Below are positions 1-6,036 of a stretch of DNA of 11,118 nucleotides, piece by piece. The number at the start of each line of letters is the position of its first letter. Position 1 is the first letter of the stretch. The notes below the pieces were generated by a model. That model was not told the origin of the DNA. It was given only the letters and a program-made list of their open reading frames with translations, and made no database searches. This stretch comes from JAEKLB01 sp050249235 (GTDB lineage: Bacteria; Actinomycetota; Acidimicrobiia; Acidimicrobiales; CADCSY01), in assembly GCA_050249235.1 (NCBI GenBank), contig JBFWQW010000095.1, forward strand, positions 1-11,118, read 5' to 3'. Made by a program: the position numbers and the translations under genes.

Positions 1-618
1 CTCGACGGCGGCGAGGCCGCGGCCGGCTTCTCGGCCTACGTCGACCGGCTCGTGGACTGGTACCGGTGGAGCGCGGCCGGGCGCGAGTTCCCCGTCACGG
101 ACGCCGCCGCCGAGCGCCTCCTGGCCGGGGCCCGGGACGTCACCAGCGAGCCGGTGCTGCTCTGGGGCGACGCCCGGGTCGGCAACATGATCTTCGGCGA
201 CGACCTCGAGGTCGCCGCCGCCATCGACTGGGAGACGGCGTCGATCGGGCCGCCGGAGGTCGACGTGGCCCACTGGCTCTTCTTCGACGAGTTCGGCACG
301 TCGGCGGTCGGCATCGACCGGCTTCCCGGCTGGCCCGACCGCGACACCACCATCGCCCGCTACGAGGCGGCGTCCGGCCGCCGGCTCGGCGACCTCGCCC
401 TCTTCGACGTGCTCGACGGGCTCTTCATGGCCGGCACCCTCATCCGCCAGGCCGACGCCCGCGTCGACCGGGGCCTGGCCCCGCCCGGCACCCGCATGGG
501 CCACGACAACACCGTCACCCAGATGCTGGCCCGGCGCCTGGGCCTGCCCGTGCCCGGGCTGTCACCGGACTACCTGGCTCATCGCGGGGTCCCCGGCCGT
601 GCTATGCCGACGCCGTGA
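1..618 (+). CDS. Phosphotransferase family protein (APH/choline kinase fold), 5' end outside window
   Basis: This is the C-terminal part of an aminoglycoside-phosphotransferase-fold protein; the reading frame is open from base 1, so the start lies upstream. The catalytic loop reads WGDARVGN at about 163-186. Asp (codon 169) is the expected catalytic base and Asn (codon 184) the metal ligand, but Trp replaces the usual His of the HGDxxxxN motif. The second metal-binding motif reads IDWE at 223-234 and is followed by GPPEVDVAHW, as in ACAD10/11-like phosphotransferases. In actinobacteria such proteins often sit beside acyl-CoA dehydrogenases and are thought to phosphorylate small hydroxylated substrates rather than antibiotics. 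Its TGA overlaps the GTG start of the next gene by four bases, so the two are probably translated together. The family is clear; the substrate is unknown, and antibiotic resistance should not be assumed. Confidence 0.85.
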   Translation, partial: LDGGEAAAGFSAYVDRLVDWYRWSAAGREFPVTDAAAERLLAGARDVTSEPVLLWGDARVGNMIFGDDLEVAAAIDWETASIGPPEVDVAHWLFFDEFGTSAVGIDRLPGWPDRDTTIARYEAASGRRLGDLALFDVLDGLFMAGTLIRQADARVDRGLAPPGTRMGHDNTVTQMLARRLGLPVPGLSPDYLAHRGVPGRAMPTP

Positions 619-1760
619 CTGAGCTCGAGCGCAACCTGATCGCGGCCCCGCAGGAGGCCCACGCCAAGGTCGAGATCTACTCCGGCGTCGCCCGCCTGGC
701 CCGCACGGTGTGGGGGAGCGAGGTGAAGCGGGCCGGCACGTCGCCGACCACGGCCGTGGTGTGGTGCCACCCGACCGCCAACTTCCTCGGCCACTACGCA
801 CTGCCCGGCCTGGCCGAGCGGGGCCTCGGCGCCATCGGCCTGACGACCCGCTACGTCGGCAACGACACTGCCCTCATCATGGAGAACTGCCTCCTCGACA
901 TCGGGTCCATGGTCGCCCACCTCCGGTCGGTCGGCTACGAGAAGGTGGTCCTGGTCGGCAACTCGGGTGGGGCGTCGATCGTGCCCTACTACCAGGCCCA
1001 GGCGCTGGCCCCCTCGGTCACCTCGCCGCCCGGTGGCGGTCCCGACCTCACGCAGGCCGACCTGGCGCCGGCCGTCGCCATCGTCATGTTCAACGCCCAC
1101 CCGTCCCGCGCCCGGCTGTGCGTCGAGTGGATCGACCCCGCCATCGTCGACGAGCACCAGCCCTTCGAGCGTGACGCCGGCCTCGACATGTACGACCCCC
1201 GCAACGGGCCGCCCTTCTCGGCCGAGTTCATCGAGCGCTACCGGGGGGCCCAGCTGGCCCGCAACCGGCGCATCTCGGCCTGGGCCGAGGGCCAGCTGAA
1301 CGCCCTGCTCGCCGACGGGCACTTCCCGGGTGGCCTGGAGGACATGGCCTTCACCGTGCAGGGGACGACCGCCGACCTCCGCTTCCTCGACGGCGCCATC
1401 GACCCGAGCGACCGGGAGATCGGCGTCTCGCTCTGGGGCCCACCGGCGGTCGCCAACTACCTCCCGGCCGGAATCGGTCGGTGCGCCACCCTGCGCTCGT
1501 GGCTCAACCAGTGGTCCTTCGACCACACCCTGGGCGACTCGATCCGGTGGCTGCCCCAGCTCGACACCCCGGTGATGGTGGCGGTCGGCACGGCCGACCC
1601 GGTGGTGGTGCCCCAGATGGCGCAGCAGATGTACGACGCCGCCGTGAAGGCCCCCCGGGAGCTGCTCTTCGTCAAGGGCGCCACCCACTACTTCGAGGGC
1701 CAGCCCGAGCAGCTGGCCGAGGCCCAGGACGCGCTCGCCGACTGGATCGCCGGCATCTGA
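615..1760 (+). CDS. Alpha/beta hydrolase fold protein
   Basis: A 381-residue alpha/beta hydrolase. The nucleophile elbow is GNSGG with Ser117. Asp328 in VGTADPV and His358 in GATHYF sit where the acid and histidine of the triad belong. An early beta strand ends in HPTANF, where the oxyanion-hole region usually lies. Residues of about 140-310 form a long insertion consistent with a cap domain. The start is the GTG at 615, inside the GTGA overlap with the stop of the phosphotransferase gene; the in-frame extension further upstream is only a shadow of that gene. No signal peptide is seen, so a cytoplasmic esterase, lipase or C-C hydrolase is likely. Coupling to a phosphotransferase suggests a shared catabolic or lipid-related pathway, but the substrate cannot be read from the sequence. 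The downstream end meets a minus-strand gene across a hairpin. Confidence 0.85.
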   Translation: MTELERNLIAAPQEAHAKVEIYSGVARLARTVWGSEVKRAGTSPTTAVVWCHPTANFLGHYALPGLAERGLGAIGLTTRYVGNDTALIMENCLLDIGSMVAHLRSVGYEKVVLVGNSGGASIVPYYQAQALAPSVTSPPGGGPDLTQADLAPAVAIVMFNAHPSRARLCVEWIDPAIVDEHQPFERDAGLDMYDPRNGPPFSAEFIERYRGAQLARNRRISAWAEGQLNALLADGHFPGGLEDMAFTVQGTTADLRFLDGAIDPSDREIGVSLWGPPAVANYLPAGIGRCATLRSWLNQWSFDHTLGDSIRWLPQLDTPVMVAVGTADPVVVPQMAQQMYDAAVKAPRELLFVKGATHYFEGQPEQLAEAQDALADWIAGI

Positions 1761-1763
1761 CGC

Positions 1764-1814
1764 CCGGGGCCTCGGCCCGGCGACCGCCCGAACCTCCGGG
1801 GCTCAGCCCCCGGA
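1764..1814. terminator. Hairpins between convergent genes, candidate bidirectional terminator
   Basis: Two GC-rich inverted repeats lie between the convergent stops. CCGGG (1764-1768) pairs with CCCGG (1776-1780). TCCGGGGCT (1795-1803) pairs with AGCCCCCGGA (1805-1814), with one bulged C. The second hairpin contains the minus-strand stop codon (TCA on the plus strand, 1803-1805). There is no T tract on either side, so intrinsic termination is inferred from position and symmetry only. Confidence 0.45.
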
Positions 1815-2495
1815 CCCTGTCCCGGTCCGGACCCGGGGCAGCGCGGCCAGCGCCGAGGTGTCGCGCACCCGGAGGGCTCCGGCGTCGCCGACCACCTCGA
1901 CCCGGGCCGCCGATGTCCGCCCGAAGGCGTAGAGGAGCTGCTCGAGGGGCTCGCCGGTGAGCTGGACGACGGGCGCCCCGGGCTTCATCGTCCGGTGCCG
2001 GCCGTCGGGGTGGATCAGCTCGAAGCCGTTTTGGTCGGCCACCACCAGCATCCGCCTGGCGAACGCCGGGAGCTTCCGCCAGGCGACCTCCTGGACGGCC
2101 GGGATGCCGGCCCGCACGCCGAGGCCGTTGGCCCGGCGCACGTCCTCGTGGTGGATGACGAACTCGCGGGTCATCATCCGCTCCCGCACGGGCTGGTACC
2201 TCGTGGGCCCGAACGACGCCCCCCGCCGGACGCGGTCCACGAGCCCCTCCCACCCCCGGGCCCGCTCCTTGGCCACGAGCCGCTCGAAGTAGCGGTCGAG
2301 GAGGCCGATCCGGTCGCCGATGGGCACCGCCAGCCAGGCGTGGGGCCGGGCCTCGCAGACGATCAGGTGCACGGCGATGTCGCCCGTCGTCCACCCGGCG
2401 CACAGGGTGGGGGCGTCGGGGCCGAGCTCCAGGAAGAGGTCGCAGAGGGCCTCCCGCTCCGCCTTCTCCACCTGGTCCGTCGACGTGGTGGCCAT
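1803..2495 (-). CDS. TIGR03085-type metal-binding protein (DinB/MDMPI-like)
   Basis: A 230-residue protein of the TIGR03085 family, related to the N-terminal domain of mycothiol-dependent maleylpyruvate isomerase (DinB-like four-helix bundle). It opens with the typical helix and the phrase GPDAPTLCAGWTTGDIAVHL, with His43. The family's second metal-ligand region reads FVIHHEDVRRA, with His115 and His116. Members are thought to bind a divalent metal, and relatives use mycothiol as a cofactor; the reaction of this subfamily is not known. I place the start at the ATG at 2495 rather than the in-frame ATG at 2525, because homology begins just after MATTST and because TAGCCT, a good actinobacterial -10, ends seven bases before that ATG. 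That would give a leaderless mRNA. It is transcribed divergently from the propeller gene at 2704. Confidence 0.82.
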   Translation of the reverse strand: MATTSTDQVEKAEREALCDLFLELGPDAPTLCAGWTTGDIAVHLIVCEARPHAWLAVPIGDRIGLLDRYFERLVAKERARGWEGLVDRVRRGASFGPTRYQPVRERMMTREFVIHHEDVRRANGLGVRAGIPAVQEVAWRKLPAFARRMLVVADQNGFELIHPDGRHRTMKPGAPVVQLTGEPLEQLLYAFGRTSAARVEVVGDAGALRVRDTSALAALPRVRTGTGSGG

Positions 2496-2508
2496 GGGCC
2501 GCAGGCTA
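2496..2508 (-). promoter_or_regulatory. Candidate leaderless promoter -10 element
   Basis: Read on the minus strand, TAGCCT (2508 to 2503) is followed by seven bases and then the ATG at 2495. This is the spacing of leaderless actinobacterial promoters, where transcription begins at the start codon. No Shine-Dalgarno sequence is visible before this ATG, which agrees. No clear -35 is seen. Confidence 0.45.
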
Positions 2509-2568
2509 GAGGTCGGTCCCGGCACGGTGGCCGACCGTTCCGAGACCGGTCATGGTCGGAGCGGTCAT

Positions 2569-2618
2569 GGCCGGCCGGCGGTGCGAGGCCGGCCGGCGGT
2601 ACGAGGCCGGCCCCGCGA
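2569..2618. repeat. 18-bp GC-rich tandem repeat, about 2.8 copies
   Basis: The unit GGCCGGCCGGCGGTGCGA (2569-2586) is followed by a copy with one difference (2587-2604) and by a shortened third copy (2605-2618). A related 9-mer, CGGTCATGG, occurs just upstream at 2547-2555 and 2562-2570. The repeat lies in the 208-base divergent spacer between the genes starting at 2495 (minus) and 2704 (plus). No role is apparent; it could be simple slippage in GC-rich DNA or a cluster of protein-binding sites. Confidence 0.7.
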
Positions 2619-2644
2619 GGGATCGGCCCCCGGGCGGAGCCGGG

Positions 2645-2666
2645 CCCCGGGTCCTAGGCTCCGGGG
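2645..2666 (+). promoter_or_regulatory. Inverted repeat with TAGGCT, possible promoter of the propeller gene
   Basis: CCCCGG (2645-2650) and CCGGGG (2661-2666) form a perfect six-base inverted repeat around a loop containing the palindrome CCTAGG. TAGGCT at 2655-2660 fits the TAnnnT actinobacterial -10 and would give a leader of about 35-40 bases before the ATG at 2704. No convincing -35 is visible, so this is a weak call. Confidence 0.3.
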
Positions 2667-2703
2667 GAACCCGGCCGGACGGTCGAGGGGAAGGGGTGGC
2701 GAG

Positions 2704-3801
2704 ATGGGCGGCACGAGCGGGCACGGGTTGGTCGTGGGGGACACCGGCATCGAGTCGGTGGGCGCGCTGGCCTTCGGGCCGGACGACGTCCTCTTCGTCG
2801 CCGACAGCAAGCGGGCCAGGGTGGTGGCCGTCGACGTGGCCGACCCGTCCACGGAGGCGGCCACCGGCCCCTTCGACCTGAGCGACCTCGACGCCACGCT
2901 GGCGGCGTACCTCGGATGCGACCTGGCCGACGTGCGGGTCCGCGATCTGGCCGTGCACCCCCGCACCGGGAACATCTACCTCTCGGTCACCCGGGGCGCG
3001 GGCGACGCCGAGCGGCCGGTGCTCGTGCGCATCGACCGGGCCGACGGGTCGATCACCGACCTGGCGCTCGACCACCTGGCGTTCGCCGACGTCGAGCTGG
3101 CCGACGCCCCGTCCGAGGACGATCCCCGCAAGGACTTCCGCCTCGGCGAGGGCGACGAGATGGAGTTCAGCGGCAGGAAGATCCGCATCGCCCGGGTGCC
3201 GGCCCGGCTCTCGGCCATCACCGACCTGGCCTACGTGGACGGCACCGTGCTCGTGGCCGGCCTGTCCAACGAGGAGTTCGCATCCACGCTGCGGCGCATC
3301 CCCTTCCCCTTCACGGGCGAGCAGGGCTCGACCGGGCTCGAGATCTTCCACGTCTCCCACGGCCTGTGGGAGACGGCGGCGCCGATCCGGACCTTCGTGC
3401 CCTACGAGGGCGGCGCCAGCATCCTGGCCAGCTACACCTGCACGCCCCTCGTGCACTTCCCGCTCGCCGACCTCCGGCCCGGTGCCAGGGCGAAGGGCCG
3501 CACCGTCGCCGAGCTCGGCGCCGGCAACCAGCCGCTCGACATCGTCTCGTTCCGCCAGGGCGGCGCCGAGCACCTGCTCGTGTCCCACACCGCCCACCCG
3601 CTGATGAAGATCGCCGCCGCCGACGTCGACCGCCAGGACGCGCTCACCGAGCCGAAGGAGCCGGAGGGCGTGCCCCGCACGCTGCCCGACCTGGCCGGCG
3701 TGTCGCTCATGGCCAACCTCGACGACGACCACATCCTCGCCATCCAGGCCGACGACGACGGCACCCGCCACCTGCGCTCCCTGAAGACCGCGTCGCTCTA
3801 G
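2704..3801 (+). CDS. Beta-propeller-like conserved hypothetical protein
   Basis: A 365-residue protein with repeated beta-propeller-like strands. Blade-like segments include GALAFGPDDVLFVADSK (from residue 20), VRDLAVHPRTGNIYLSV (from about 79), ITDLAYVDGTVLVAGLS (from about 172), and a region around Cys246 (SYTCTPLVHFPL) followed by ELGAGNQPLDIV (from 270). I recall proteins with the YTCTPL and ELG.GN.PLD phrases as conserved hypotheticals in several phyla, but I know of no defined function. The start is the ATG at 2704, preceded by a purine-rich GAGGGGAAGGGG stretch. There is no signal peptide, transmembrane segment or lipobox, which is unusual for a propeller of this kind and points to the cytoplasm. 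The next gene starts 22 bases after the stop, so they probably form an operon. A role as binding or sensor protein is inference only. Confidence 0.75.
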   Translation: MGGTSGHGLVVGDTGIESVGALAFGPDDVLFVADSKRARVVAVDVADPSTEAATGPFDLSDLDATLAAYLGCDLADVRVRDLAVHPRTGNIYLSVTRGAGDAERPVLVRIDRADGSITDLALDHLAFADVELADAPSEDDPRKDFRLGEGDEMEFSGRKIRIARVPARLSAITDLAYVDGTVLVAGLSNEEFASTLRRIPFPFTGEQGSTGLEIFHVSHGLWETAAPIRTFVPYEGGASILASYTCTPLVHFPLADLRPGARAKGRTVAELGAGNQPLDIVSFRQGGAEHLLVSHTAHPLMKIAAADVDRQDALTEPKEPEGVPRTLPDLAGVSLMANLDDDHILAIQADDDGTRHLRSLKTASL

Positions 3802-3823
3802 GGCCTGGGGCCGGTCCCGCTCG

Positions 3824-4870
3824 GTGGAGCTCGCCTGGGAGACCCGGGGCGCCTCGGTCGTGCTCGTCGTCCGCCGCCCCGCCGGCGGCGTGGCGGGCAA
3901 CGCCGCGCCGGCCCGCGTCTACCCGGCCGGCGTCCTGCGGGACGGCCGGACGCCGGGGGCCGGGCCGGCCATGGCGGGTCGGTGGGAGGCCGGGCCGGGG
4001 CCGGGTGAGCAGGTCTTCGTGCCCCGCTTCCCGTTCCTCGCCGCCACGTCCTACGTGGTCGTCGCCGGACCGGGGCAGGACGGCGAGCCGATCTCGGCCT
4101 CCATCGCCCTGCCGCCCGTCGGGGGGGCGCCCACCACCACGGTGCTCGGCATCGAGCCGGCGGTGGCGGTGGTCCCCCGCAACCTCCTCCGGCTCCACGT
4201 GCGGTTCTCCGCGCCGATGAGCGAGGGGCGGGCCGCCGGCCACGTGCGGCTCCTCCGGTCAACCGGCGAGCCCGTGCCCGGCGCCCTGCTGTCGCTCGAT
4301 CCCGAGCTGTGGGACCCGCAGAGGCGGCGCCTGACGGTGCTCCTCGATCCGGCCCGGATCAAGCGGGGCCTGGTCCCGCACCGGGAGGCCGGCTACCCGC
4401 TCGTCGAGGGCGAGGTCGTCCGGCTCGCCGTCGACGCAGGCTTCCCCGACGCCGCCGGTCGTGGGCTCCGGTCCGGCGCCGAAGCGGCGTTCGAGGTCGG
4501 GCCGGACCTGCGGGGGCTCGTCCGCCCGGCGCGGTGGCGGGTCGACCGGCCCCGGGCCGGGTCGCTCGATCCCCTCCGCCTCCAGTTCGACCGGACCCTC
4601 GACCGGCCGCTCGCCGACCGCTGCATCCGCCTGACCGGCGTCCCGGGCACCGGCGCAGCGTCGCCCGACGGCGCGTCGTGGCGATTCGACCCGGCCGGGC
4701 CGTGGGCCCCGGGCACCGTCGAGGTCGTCGTCGACCCCCGCCTCGAGGACGTGGCCGGCAACGCTGTCGCCCGCCCCTTCGACCGCGACCTCTCCCGGCC
4801 CGACGACGACCCCCTCGACCCCGACGAGGTGCCGGCCATCCGGGTCACCATCGCCCCAGCCGGCGACTGA
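3824..4870 (+). CDS. SbsA-type Ig-like domain protein, conserved hypothetical
   Basis: A 348-residue protein starting at GTG 3824, with no strong ribosome-binding site. Residues from about 107 to 225 form an Ig-like domain of the SbsA type: VLGIEPAVAVVPRNLLRL, then FSAPMS at 128-133 and ELWDP from 161. A second copy runs from about Trp238 to 330, with DPLRLQFDRTLDRPL and the characteristic ending LEDVAGNAVARPF. The first 100 residues are beta-rich and may be a third, divergent domain. SbsA-like domains normally stabilise secreted or surface proteins, yet no signal peptide or anchor is visible here. The gene lies 22 bases after the propeller gene and ends before a hairpin, so the pair is probably an operon and the products may bind each other (inference). 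No enzymatic motif is seen. Confidence 0.75.
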   Translation: MELAWETRGASVVLVVRRPAGGVAGNAAPARVYPAGVLRDGRTPGAGPAMAGRWEAGPGPGEQVFVPRFPFLAATSYVVVAGPGQDGEPISASIALPPVGGAPTTTVLGIEPAVAVVPRNLLRLHVRFSAPMSEGRAAGHVRLLRSTGEPVPGALLSLDPELWDPQRRRLTVLLDPARIKRGLVPHREAGYPLVEGEVVRLAVDAGFPDAAGRGLRSGAEAAFEVGPDLRGLVRPARWRVDRPRAGSLDPLRLQFDRTLDRPLADRCIRLTGVPGTGAASPDGASWRFDPAGPWAPGTVEVVVDPRLEDVAGNAVARPFDRDLSRPDDDPLDPDEVPAIRVTIAPAGD

Positions 4871-4898
4871 CCGCGCCCGGTCGCGGCCGACGCCCCTT

Positions 4899-4946
4899 CT
4901 GGGTGCCGCCGAAGCCGCCAGGCGGCTCCAGGGGCACCCAGTTCGG
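4899..4946. terminator. Nested inverted repeats, probable terminator or dispersed palindrome
   Basis: The outer arms CTGGGTGCC (4899-4907) and GGCACCCAG (4933-4941) are a perfect nine-base inverted repeat. Inside it AGCCGCC (4913-4919) and GGCGGCT (4921-4927) pair around a single A. A third, competing pairing is CCGAA (4909-4913) with TTCGG (4942-4946). It lies 28 bases after the stop of the Ig-like gene and before the promoter of the dehydrogenase gene, so it may end the upstream transcript. No T tract follows. The compact nested form also resembles dispersed intergenic palindromes. Confidence 0.5.
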
Positions 4947-4972
4947 CAGTGCGAGGCGCGAACCGAAGAAGA

Positions 4973-5002
4973 ATGACACGATGTGCCAGAGGGATCTACG
5001 GT
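4973..5002 (+). promoter_or_regulatory. Sigma70-type promoter with embedded palindrome
   Basis: ATGACA (4973-4978) matches the -35 consensus TTGACA at five of six positions. After an 18-base spacer, TACGGT (4997-5002) fits the TAnnnT -10. Transcription would start near 5009, giving a leader of about 60 bases before the ATG at 5071. TGACACGATGTGCCA (4974-4988) is an imperfect 15-base palindrome covering the -35 and part of the spacer, a sensible position for a repressor site. The TetR protein encoded at 6037 is an obvious but untested candidate to bind it. Confidence 0.5.
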
Positions 5003-5070
5003 GAGGGCCCGGCGGCCGGCGCGGTCCCCGGCAGGAGCGAGGCCGGGTGACCGGCGTGGGGGAGGGGATC

Positions 5071-5901
5071 ATGGCTGGATCCGATGCGCTGTACCGGTAC
5101 GACGGCAAGCGGGTGCTCGTCGTGGGCGGGGCGACCGGGATGGGGGCGGCCGCGGCCAGGATCGCCGCCGACCTCGGGGCCGAGGTCGTGGTGCTCGACC
5201 ACGCGCCCGTCGAGTTCGACGTCGCCAAGGCCGTGAAGGTCGACCTCCGCGACCGGGCCGGGGTGGATGCCGCCCTCGACGAGGTCGGCGGCCGTGTCGA
5301 CGCCCTCTTCTCGGCCGCAGGCATCGCCGACGGGGCCGGGGTGATGAAGATCAACTTCATCGCCCATCGCCACATCGTCGACCGCCTCCTGCAGCGAAAC
5401 GCCATGCCGCCCGGCTCGGCGATCTGCATGATCTCGTCGGTGGCGGGACTCGGGTGGGAGAGCGCCATGCCGACGCTCATCGAGTTCCTGGCCACGCCGG
5501 ACTTCGAGGCGGCCGCGGCGTGGGTCGACGACCATCCCGGCACGGACAACTACGGCTTCGGCAAGCAGGCCATGAACTGCTACGTCGCCCGCCAGTCGTA
5601 TCCGCTCCTGGCCAGGGGGATCCGCATCAACGCCATCTGCCCCGGCCCCACCGACACCCCGCTGGCCCGGGCCAACGCCGACACGTGGCTGACGTTCGCG
5701 CAGGACTACCGGGACGCCACCGGCGCGGCCCAGCTCACCGCCGAGCAGATGGGCCAGGCCATGGTGTTCCTGAACAGCCCGGCGGCCAGCGGGATCAGCG
5801 GCGTCAACCTGCTCGTCGACCAGGGCCATGTCATGTCTTCGCTCACCGAGTCGTGGGGTGCCGGGACGCCGATGATCAAGATGCTGTTGGGGCGCTACTG
5901 A
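5071..5901 (+). CDS. SDR family oxidoreductase, 3-alpha-hydroxysteroid-dehydrogenase-like
   Basis: A 276-residue short-chain dehydrogenase/reductase. The cofactor loop reads GGATGMG (Gly19, Gly23, Gly25). The catalytic Ser is Ser123 in MISSVAG, and the YxxxK pair is Tyr161 and Lys165 in YGFGK. A segment of nearly 40 residues lies between Ser and Tyr, longer than in most classical SDRs. That insertion, the short N-terminal half and ICPGPTDTPL resemble the 3-alpha-hydroxysteroid dehydrogenase/carbonyl reductase group (HsdA of Comamonas) and coniferyl alcohol dehydrogenases. It probably oxidises an alcohol on a hydrophobic cyclic substrate with NAD(P); the exact substrate is not readable. I chose the ATG at 5071 because GGAGGGG (5061-5067) precedes it closely; a GTG at 5047 in frame is less likely. 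A TetR gene follows on the same strand, and a promoter lies at 4973-5002. Confidence 0.88.
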   Translation: MAGSDALYRYDGKRVLVVGGATGMGAAAARIAADLGAEVVVLDHAPVEFDVAKAVKVDLRDRAGVDAALDEVGGRVDALFSAAGIADGAGVMKINFIAHRHIVDRLLQRNAMPPGSAICMISSVAGLGWESAMPTLIEFLATPDFEAAAAWVDDHPGTDNYGFGKQAMNCYVARQSYPLLARGIRINAICPGPTDTPLARANADTWLTFAQDYRDATGAAQLTAEQMGQAMVFLNSPAASGISGVNLLVDQGHVMSSLTESWGAGTPMIKMLLGRY

Positions 5902-5939
5902 GCTCCCTTGCCCACCGGGCCCGGGATGACCAGACCGAT

Positions 5940-5990
5940 GTCGTGACCCGGAGCGGCCGGGGAGCGTGCGCGGCCCGCGGTCGTGACCCG
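5940..5990. repeat. 11-bp direct repeat 40 bases apart, candidate regulator sites
   Basis: GTCGTGACCCG occurs exactly at 5940-5950 and again at 5980-5990, in the spacer before the TetR gene. The 40-base spacing is close to four helical turns, so two proteins bound there would face the same side of the DNA. Autoregulation by the downstream TetR protein is inferred; TetR operators are usually palindromic and these units are not clearly so. Confidence 0.4.
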
Positions 5991-6027
5991 CCCGACAGCC
6001 GGGGCCGACGGGCGGGGCGAGTAGAAA
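5987..6027 (+). promoter_or_regulatory. Hairpin and possible -10 before the TetR gene
   Basis: CCCGCCCG (5987-5994) and CGGGCGGG (6009-6016) form a perfect eight-base stem with a 14-base loop. It could end the dehydrogenase transcript or act as an operator. TAGAAA at 6022-6027 follows directly and lies ten bases before the ATG at 6037, so it may be the -10 of a nearly leaderless TetR transcript. No Shine-Dalgarno sequence is seen in this gap. Confidence 0.35.
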
Positions 6028-6036
6028 GTGGCGGTC

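Noticed and set aside
66..614. Upstream in-frame extension of the alpha/beta hydrolase
   Set aside because: The translated part is Arg/Gly/Pro-rich and lies inside the phosphotransferase gene in another frame. The GTG at 615 fits both the overlap and the family length.
1..618. Aminoglycoside resistance gene
   Set aside because: The fold is shared, but the motifs resemble ACAD10/11-type phosphotransferases, and nothing around suggests a resistance element.
2569..2618. Replication origin iterons or attachment site
   Set aside because: Fewer than three GC-rich copies, no DnaA boxes, no AT-rich region, no integrase and no tRNA are present.
2506..3900. Open frame of 464 codons on the minus strand
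   Set aside because: It is antisense to the propeller gene and crosses its spacer. The composition is that of a shadow frame, and no ribosome-binding site or motif supports it.
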